Of a stretch of 64,000 nucleotides of DNA, positions 59,246 through 64,000 are shown in pieces (within the stretch, counting starts at the first letter, position 1; every line of letters starts with the position of its first letter). Location: the NCBI RefSeq assembly GCF_004362405.1, contig NZ_SNXE01000002.1, positions 1-64,000 of the forward strand. The letters are read 5' to 3'. The position numbers and the translations under genes are program-made. The DNA is from Roseateles asaccharophilus (GTDB lineage Bacteria > Pseudomonadota > Gammaproteobacteria > Burkholderiales > Burkholderiaceae_C). The notes under the pieces were generated by a model. That model worked only from the letters and a program-made list of their open reading frames with translations. It was not told the DNA's origin and searched no databases.

Positions 59246-59409
59246 AATTCTGAAGGATGGGGGCGGGGCAACCCTCCCCCCGGATCGGGCATTCCGGTTT
59301 GCCGCTGGGCGAAATTTCCAGCCTCCGAGCGGCTACAATCTCCGGTTTGCCGAAATGCCACAGGGCTGAGCTGGGGTTGAAAAGTCCCAGGGCAGTTCTG
59401 ACACCACTC

Positions 59410-59496
59410 GCGCGGGTGGCGAAATTGGTAGACGCACCAGGTTTAGGTCCTGACGCCTTCACGGGCGTGCCGGTTCGAGTCCGGCCCCGCGCACCA
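59410..59496 (+). tRNA. tRNA-Leu (anticodon TAG)
   Basis: The 87-base gene starts GCGCGGG, which pairs with CCCGCGC before the discriminator A and an encoded CCA (59494-59496). The anticodon loop TTTAGGT lies at 59442-59448 with anticodon TAG at 59444-59446. The long variable arm (GCCTTCACGGGCG) marks a class II tRNA. The T-loop GGTTCGAGTCC is normal. TACAAT at 59334-59339 may be the promoter -10. Confidence 0.97.
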
Positions 59497-59520
59497 TCAC
59501 TTTGATTGTCTGAGTCAACT

Positions 59521-60834
59521 ATGGCCGTTACCGTCGAAACCCTCGAAAAGCTCGAACGCCGCATCACGCTCACGCTGGCGGCCGCTGACATCAACAGCGA
59601 AGTCGAGACCCGTCTGAAGAAGCTGGCCCGCACCGTCAAGGCCGACGGCTTCCGTCCCGGCAAGGTGCCCATGAGCGTCGTGGCCCAGCGCTACGGCTAC
59701 TCGGTCCAGTACGAAGTCATGAACGACAAGCTGGGCCAGGCCTTCCAGAACGCCGCCAACGAAGCCCAGCTGCGCGTGGCCGGCATGCCCCGCATCGCCC
59801 AGAAGGACAATGCCGCCGAAGGCGAAATGGCCTTCGACGCCACCTTCGAGGTCTATCCGGAAGTCAAGATCGGCGATCTGGCCGCGGCCGAGGTCGAGCG
59901 CGTCTCCAGCGATGTGACCGAAGAGGCCATCGACAAGACCGTCGAGATCCTGCGCAAGCAGCGTCGCACCTTCGCCCAGCGCGCCGCTGCCGATGCGGCT
60001 GTTGATGGCGACCGCGTCAGCATCGACTTCGAAGGCAAGATCGATGGCGAGCCCTTCGCCGGCGGCAAGGCCGACGGTTTCCAGTTCATCCTGGGCGAAG
60101 GCCAGATGCTGGAAGCCTTTGAGAAGGCCGTGCGCGGCATGAAGGCCGGCGAGAGCAAGACCTTCCCCCTGGCCTTCCCCGAGGATTACCACGGCAAGGA
60201 CGTGGCCGGCAAGGAAGCCGACTTCCTGGTGACCCTCAAGAAGATCGAGGCCCAGCACCTGCCCGAAGTCAATGAAGCCTTCGCCAAGAGCCTGGGCATC
60301 AAGGACGGCACCGTCGAGGCCCTGCGCGCCGACATCAAGAAGAACCTGGAGCGCGAGGTCAAGTTCCGCGTGCTGGCCCGCAACAAGGCTGCCGTGATGG
60401 ACGCCCTGGTGGCCGCTGCCGAGCTGGACATCCCCAACGCCCTGGTCGCCGGTGAAACCGAGCGCATGGTCGCCGCTGCCCGCGAAGACCTGAAGAAGCG
60501 TGGCATCAAGGACGCCGACAAGGCCCCGATCCCTGAGGAACTGTTCAAGCCCCAGGCCGAGAAGCGCGTGCGCCTGGGTCTGGTCGTCGCCGAGCTGGTG
60601 CGTGCCAACAATCTGCAAGCCAAGCCCGAGCAGCTGCAGGCCCATATCGAAGAGCTGTCGCAGAGCTACGAGAAGCCGGCCGAGGTGGTGCGCTGGTACC
60701 TGAGCGACCGTGAGCGTCTGGCCGAGGTCGAGGCCGTGGTGATCGAGAACAACGTCACCGAGTTCGTGCTGGGCAAGGCCAAGATCAGCGACAAGGCGCT
60801 GCCCTTCGACGAGCTGATGGCCACGGCCGGCTGA
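59521..60834 (+). CDS. tig: trigger factor (ribosome-associated chaperone and PPIase)
   Basis: This 437-residue protein folds nascent chains at the ribosome exit. The N-terminal ribosome-binding domain has the signature [17 protein letters not shown] near 42-58, a TF variant. The FKBP-type PPIase domain is near 155-240 ([33 protein letters not shown] in outline), and the helical C-terminal chaperone domain follows. ATG 59521 starts the usual [14 protein letters not shown]. It lies 24 bases after tRNA-Leu, so the tRNA may be processed from the same message. Confidence 0.97.
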   Translation: MAVTVETLEKLERRITLTLAAADINSEVETRLKKLARTVKADGFRPGKVPMSVVAQRYGYSVQYEVMNDKLGQAFQNAANEAQLRVAGMPRIAQKDNAAEGEMAFDATFEVYPEVKIGDLAAAEVERVSSDVTEEAIDKTVEILRKQRRTFAQRAAADAAVDGDRVSIDFEGKIDGEPFAGGKADGFQFILGEGQMLEAFEKAVRGMKAGESKTFPLAFPEDYHGKDVAGKEADFLVTLKKIEAQHLPEVNEAFAKSLGIKDGTVEALRADIKKNLEREVKFRVLARNKAAVMDALVAAAELDIPNALVAGETERMVAAAREDLKKRGIKDADKAPIPEELFKPQAEKRVRLGLVVAELVRANNLQAKPEQLQAHIEELSQSYEKPAEVVRWYLSDRERLAEVEAVVIENNVTEFVLGKAKISDKALPFDELMATAG

Positions 60835-60859
60835 TCCTGCGGATCCTGCTGCCGGACAG

Positions 60860-60891
60860 AAGGCGCCGCGCCGCGAGGCCGGCGCCTTTTT
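60860..60891 (+). terminator. Rho-independent terminator after tig
   Basis: AAGGCGCCG (60860-60868) pairs with CGGCGCCTT (60880-60888), followed by a T-run. It separates tig from clpP. Confidence 0.85.
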
Positions 60892-60955
60892 CCTTGGCGT
60901 CGAGGGGCACCGCCAAGACGACATAATCGAGCTTCACAAGTGCATTGAGGAACTC

Positions 60956-61564
60956 ATGAGCGCGCTGGAAACAAGCAATCTGGGCATGGTGCCCATCGTC
61001 ATTGAACAGTCGGGCCGCGGCGAGCGCGCCTACGACATCTACAGCCGCCTGCTGCGCGAGCGCATCATCTTCCTCGTCGGCCCGGTCAACGATGCCGTGG
61101 CCAATCTGGTGGTCGCGCAGATGCTGTTCCTGGAGAGCGAGAACCCCGACAAGGACATCTCGCTCTACATCAACTCGCCGGGTGGCAGCGTCTCGGCCGG
61201 CATGTCGATCTTCGACACCATGAACTTCATCAAGCCGGATGTGTCCACCCTGTGCATGGGCATGGCGGCCAGCATGGGCGCCTTCCTGCTGTCGGCCGGC
61301 ACCAAGGGCAAGCGTTTTGCCCTGCCCAATAGCAAGATCATGATCCACCAGCCCCTGGGCGGTGCCCAGGGTCAGGCCACGGACATCGAGATCCATGCCC
61401 GCGAGATCCTCAAGACCCGCGATCAGCTCAACCGCATCCTGGCCGAGCGCACCGGCCAGAGTCTGGAGAAGATCCAGGCGGACACCGAGCGCGACTACTT
61501 TATGTCGGCCGACGAGGCACAGAGCTACGGGCTGGTGGACCAGGTGGTCACCCAGCGCGGCTGA
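60956..61564 (+). CDS. clpP: ATP-dependent Clp protease proteolytic subunit
   Basis: This 202-residue serine protease forms the tetradecameric chamber fed by ClpX or ClpA. The catalytic Ser is in [15 protein letters not shown] near 106, His in [15 protein letters not shown] near 131, and Asp in the C-terminal [10 protein letters not shown] near 180. A short propeptide precedes [28 protein letters not shown] lies just before the ATG. Confidence 0.97.
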   Translation: MSALETSNLGMVPIVIEQSGRGERAYDIYSRLLRERIIFLVGPVNDAVANLVVAQMLFLESENPDKDISLYINSPGGSVSAGMSIFDTMNFIKPDVSTLCMGMAASMGAFLLSAGTKGKRFALPNSKIMIHQPLGGAQGQATDIEIHAREILKTRDQLNRILAERTGQSLEKIQADTERDYFMSADEAQSYGLVDQVVTQRG

Positions 61565-61585
61565 AGCCATTTCTCGCCGTTAAAG

Positions 61586-61630
61586 AACGCCGAACCCGGG
61601 CCTTTTTGCGCCAAGGCCCCGGGCGGCGTT
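61586..61630. other. long inverted repeat between clpP and clpX
   Basis: AACGCCG (61586-61592) pairs with CGGCGTT (61624-61630), and CCCGGGCC (61595-61602) pairs with GGCCCCGGG (61615-61623) with one bulge. The loop contains TTTTT. It could be a transcript stabiliser, a weak terminator for clpP or a processing site between the genes. Confidence 0.6.
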
Positions 61631-61679
61631 TGAACTATCATCATCCTCAGGCATACGCCCGAACCCTTTAAGCAGATCC

Positions 61680-62954
61680 ATGGCCGAGAAAAAAGGCAAC
61701 TCCAGCGAAAAAGTCCTGTACTGCTCCTTCTGCGGCAAGAGCCAGCATGAGGTGAAGAAGCTCATTGCCGGCCCGTCCGTGTTCATCTGCGATGAGTGCA
61801 TCGAGCTGTGCAACGACATCATTCGCGATGAGGTGCCGGCCGACGCGCCGGCCGCGCGCGCCAGCAAGTCCGATCTGCCCGTGCCCAGCGAGATCAAGAG
61901 CAGTCTGGACAACTATGTGATCGGCCAGGACGTGGCCAAGCGCACGCTCTCGGTGGCGGTCTACAACCACTACAAGCGTCTGCGCCACATGTCCGCGGGT
62001 GGCAACAAGGAGGGCGTTGAGCTCTCCAAGAGCAATATCCTGCTGATCGGCCCCACGGGCTCCGGCAAGACCTTGCTGGCCCAGACCCTGGCCCGCCTGC
62101 TGAACGTGCCCTTCGTGATCGCCGACGCGACCACGCTGACCGAGGCAGGCTATGTGGGCGAGGATGTCGAGAACATCATCCAGAAGTTGCTGCAGAACTG
62201 CAATTACGACGTGGAGCGTGCCCAGCGCGGCATCGTCTACATCGACGAAATCGACAAGATCAGCCGAAAGGCCGACAACCCCTCCATCACCCGCGATGTG
62301 TCGGGCGAGGGCGTGCAGCAGGCCCTGCTGAAGCTGGTGGAAGGCACCATGGCCAGCGTGCCCCCGCAAGGCGGCCGCAAGCATCCCAACCAGGACTTCC
62401 TGCAGATCGACACGACCAATATCCTGTTCATCTGCGGCGGCGCCTTCGACGGCCTGGAGAAGGTGATCCAGAACCGCTCCGAGAAGTCCGGCATCGGCTT
62501 CGGCGCCACGGTCAAGAGCAAGAGCGAGCGTCGCGTCTCCGAGGTCTTCCGCGAGGTGGAGCCCGAGGATCTGATCAAGTTCGGCCTGATCCCCGAGCTG
62601 GTGGGCCGTCTGCCCGTGGTCGCCACCCTGGGTGAGCTGACCGAGGACGCCCTGGTGCAGATCCTGACCGAGCCCAAGAACGCCCTGGTCAAGCAGTATC
62701 AGCAGCTCTTCGATATGGACGGCGTGGAGCTGGAAGTGCGCCCCTCTGCCCTGGGCGCCATCGCCCGCAAGGCCCTGGCGCGCAAGACCGGTGCCCGCGG
62801 TCTGCGCTCCATCATGGAGCATGCGCTGATCGACACCATGTTCGAACTGCCCGCCCTCGACGGCGTGGCCAAGGTGGTGCTGGACGAGCACAACATCGAA
62901 GAAGACGCCAAGCCCCTGCTGGTTTACCGCGAACAGGCCAAGGCCAGCGCCTAA
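61680..62954 (+). CDS. clpX: ATP-dependent Clp protease ATP-binding subunit ClpX
   Basis: This 424-residue AAA+ unfoldase has an N-terminal zinc-binding domain with four Cys (YCSFCGKSQ near 14-22 and ICDECIELC near 36-44) and Walker [18 protein letters not shown] near 118-134. The pore loop [10 protein letters not shown] is near 157, Walker [12 protein letters not shown] near 183, and the RKH-type loop and sensor motifs follow. It delivers substrates to ClpP, encoded 115 bases upstream. Confidence 0.97.
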   Translation: MAEKKGNSSEKVLYCSFCGKSQHEVKKLIAGPSVFICDECIELCNDIIRDEVPADAPAARASKSDLPVPSEIKSSLDNYVIGQDVAKRTLSVAVYNHYKRLRHMSAGGNKEGVELSKSNILLIGPTGSGKTLLAQTLARLLNVPFVIADATTLTEAGYVGEDVENIIQKLLQNCNYDVERAQRGIVYIDEIDKISRKADNPSITRDVSGEGVQQALLKLVEGTMASVPPQGGRKHPNQDFLQIDTTNILFICGGAFDGLEKVIQNRSEKSGIGFGATVKSKSERRVSEVFREVEPEDLIKFGLIPELVGRLPVVATLGELTEDALVQILTEPKNALVKQYQQLFDMDGVELEVRPSALGAIARKALARKTGARGLRSIMEHALIDTMFELPALDGVAKVVLDEHNIEEDAKPLLVYREQAKASA

Positions 62955-62990
62955 GCTGTATCCATCCGACCGATCCCATCCATTCGGCGT

Positions 62991-63020
62991 CTTGTAATCG
63001 CCCGCTCAGGCTCCATGTGG
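62991..63020 (+). promoter_or_regulatory. sigma32-like heat-shock promoter of lon
   Basis: CTTGTAA (62991-62997) resembles the -35 CTTGAAA, and CTCCATGT (63013-63020) resembles the -10 CCCCATNT. Fifteen bases separate them, inside the range used by sigma32. It lies 24 bases before the lon ATG. Confidence 0.6.
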
Positions 63021-63029
63021 GCCTGAGAA
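63007..63029 (+). other. hairpin next to the lon ribosome binding site
   Basis: CTCAGGC (63007-63013) pairs with GCCTGAG (63023-63029) around a 9-base loop. It overlaps the -10 part of the heat-shock-like promoter and ends just before the AGAGAGG ribosome binding site (63032-63038). No T-run follows. Confidence 0.5.
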
Positions 63030-63043
63030 AGAGAGGTTTTCAT

Positions 63044-64000
63044 GTCCGGTCATCCCGTTCTGCCTGCCGAACCCATCACCCTGCCGCTGCTGCCGCTGCG
63101 CGATGTGGTGGTGTTCCCGCATATGGTGATTCCGCTCTTCGTGGGGCGCCCCAAGTCCATCAAGGCGCTGGAGGCGGCCATGGAGGCCGGTCGCCAGATC
63201 ATGCTGGTGGCCCAGAAGGCCGCCGGCAAGGATGAGCCCAAGGCCGACGATATGTTCGAGGTCGGCTGCGTCTCCAGCATCCTGCAGATGCTCAAGCTGC
63301 CCGACGGCACCGTGAAGGTGCTGGTCGAGGGCCTGCAGCGCGCCACCACCCAGACCATCACCGACGGCGAAGAACACTTCACCGCCGAGGTGCTGCCCAT
63401 CCCGCCGGAGAGCGAGACCCGTTCCGAGGTCGAGGCCCTGCGTCGTGCGGTGACCCAGCAGTTCGACCAGTACGTCAAGCTCAACAAGAAGATCCCGCCC
63501 GAGATCCTCACCAGCATCGCCGGCATCGACGATGCGGGTCGCCTGGCCGACACCATTGCCGCCCACCTGCCGCTCAAGCTCGACGCCAAGCAGTCGGTGC
63601 TGGACCTCTCCGATGTGGCCAAGCGCCTGGAGAAGCTGCTGGACCTGCTGGAGCATGAGGTCGACATCCTGCAGGTGGAAAAGCGCATCCGCGGTCGCGT
63701 CAAGCGCCAGATGGAGAAGAGCCAGCGCGAGTACTACCTGAACGAGCAGGTCAAGGCCATCCAGAAGGAGCTCGGCGACGGCGAAGAAGGCGCCGATATG
63801 GAGGAGCTGGACAAGAAGATCCAGGCCGCCCGCATGCCCAAGGAAGCGCGCAAGAAGGCCGACAGCGAGCTCAAGAAGCTCAAGCTGATGTCGCCCATGT
63901 CCGCCGAAGCCACGGTGGTGCGCAACTACATCGAGACCCTGGTCAACCTGCCCTGGAGCAAGAAGACCAAGATCAAGCACGACCTGGCCAATGCCGAGGC
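63044..64000 (+). CDS. lon: Lon protease, N-terminal part, cut by the window end
   Basis: The 319 codons visible cover the substrate-binding LAN domain (LPLLPLRDVVVFPHMVIPLFVGRPKS near 14-39 in outline) and the helical linker with VEKRIRGRVKRQMEKSQREYYLNEQ near 208-232 in outline, ending in LPWSKKTKIKHDLANAEA just before the AAA+ domain. Walker motifs and the Ser-Lys dyad lie beyond the window. AGAGAGG precedes ATG 63044. Position after clpX is the standard order. Confidence 0.95.

Noticed and set aside
59515-60924. 469-codon minus-strand frame over tig
   Set aside because: It is low-complexity Gly/Leu/His-rich and opposite a textbook trigger factor.
1-64000. CRISPR array, rRNA genes or a prophage
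   Set aside because: No regularly spaced repeats, rRNA sequence, or phage structural genes were seen.

Overview
The window is GC-rich, densely coded bacterial chromosome. The gene content and order (tRNA-Leu(TAG)-tig-clpP-clpX-lon, xseB-ispA-dxs, hpnCDE, a TIGR03790-type protein, ppk/ppx, recJ next to a phosphoglycerate-mutase-like gene) point to a betaproteobacterium of the order Burkholderiales, probably in the Roseateles/Rubrivivax/Leptothrix group. The genus is inference only.

Left edge (1-2.6 kb): this reads as the end of a chromosomal integron cassette array. Small orphan ORFs (a DUF2185/Imm33-like protein, a GNAT acetyltransferase, a 129-aa unknown, a PH-domain membrane protein) are separated by attC-like inverted repeats. 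Two nearly identical 234-bp copies of a transposase-tail/attC segment flank one cassette. No integrase gene lies in the window; by cassette orientation it would be to the left.

2.8-16.6 kb: two paralogous TerB-like genes flank a ribosome-hibernation-factor-like gene and yqhA. They are followed by a CopD-like membrane protein, gamma-glutamyltransferase, and an SOS-type locus. In that locus a PD-(D/E)XK (MmcB-like) nuclease gene and a nuclease-helicase fusion gene are divergent from a 30-codon Trp-rich peptide gene, with two LexA boxes between them. Next come an ArsC-like reductase, an acyl-CoA synthetase, a periplasmic binding protein, unknown exported proteins and a DUF2975/Xre pair.

16.6-41.7 kb: mostly housekeeping and transport genes: aldo/keto reductase, trxC, YccA-like, ybaK, plsY, RidA, a diiron beta-lactamase-fold protein, M24 peptidase, a membrane glutaredoxin, the PHP-EamA-yciO operon, a MarR regulator with a divergent EamA exporter and two operators, nitroreductase, recJ, an LpxH-like phosphoesterase, ppk converging on ppx, a dienelactone hydrolase, a ZIP transporter, a universal stress protein, a sulfurtransferase and a Rieske oxygenase.

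41.9-59.3 kb: xseB-ispA-dxs supplies isoprenoid precursor up to FPP. LysR/LysA form a divergent pair, ahpC and ahpF follow, and an IclR regulator is divergent from a TIGR03790-type gene. The hpnC-hpnD-hpnE operon turns FPP into squalene. Divergent from it is an RND efflux adaptor/pump operon with a clear sigma70 promoter and a TetR-type operator.

59.4-64 kb: tRNA-Leu, trigger factor, ClpP, ClpX and the first part of Lon form the protein-quality-control cluster, with a heat-shock-like promoter in front of lon.
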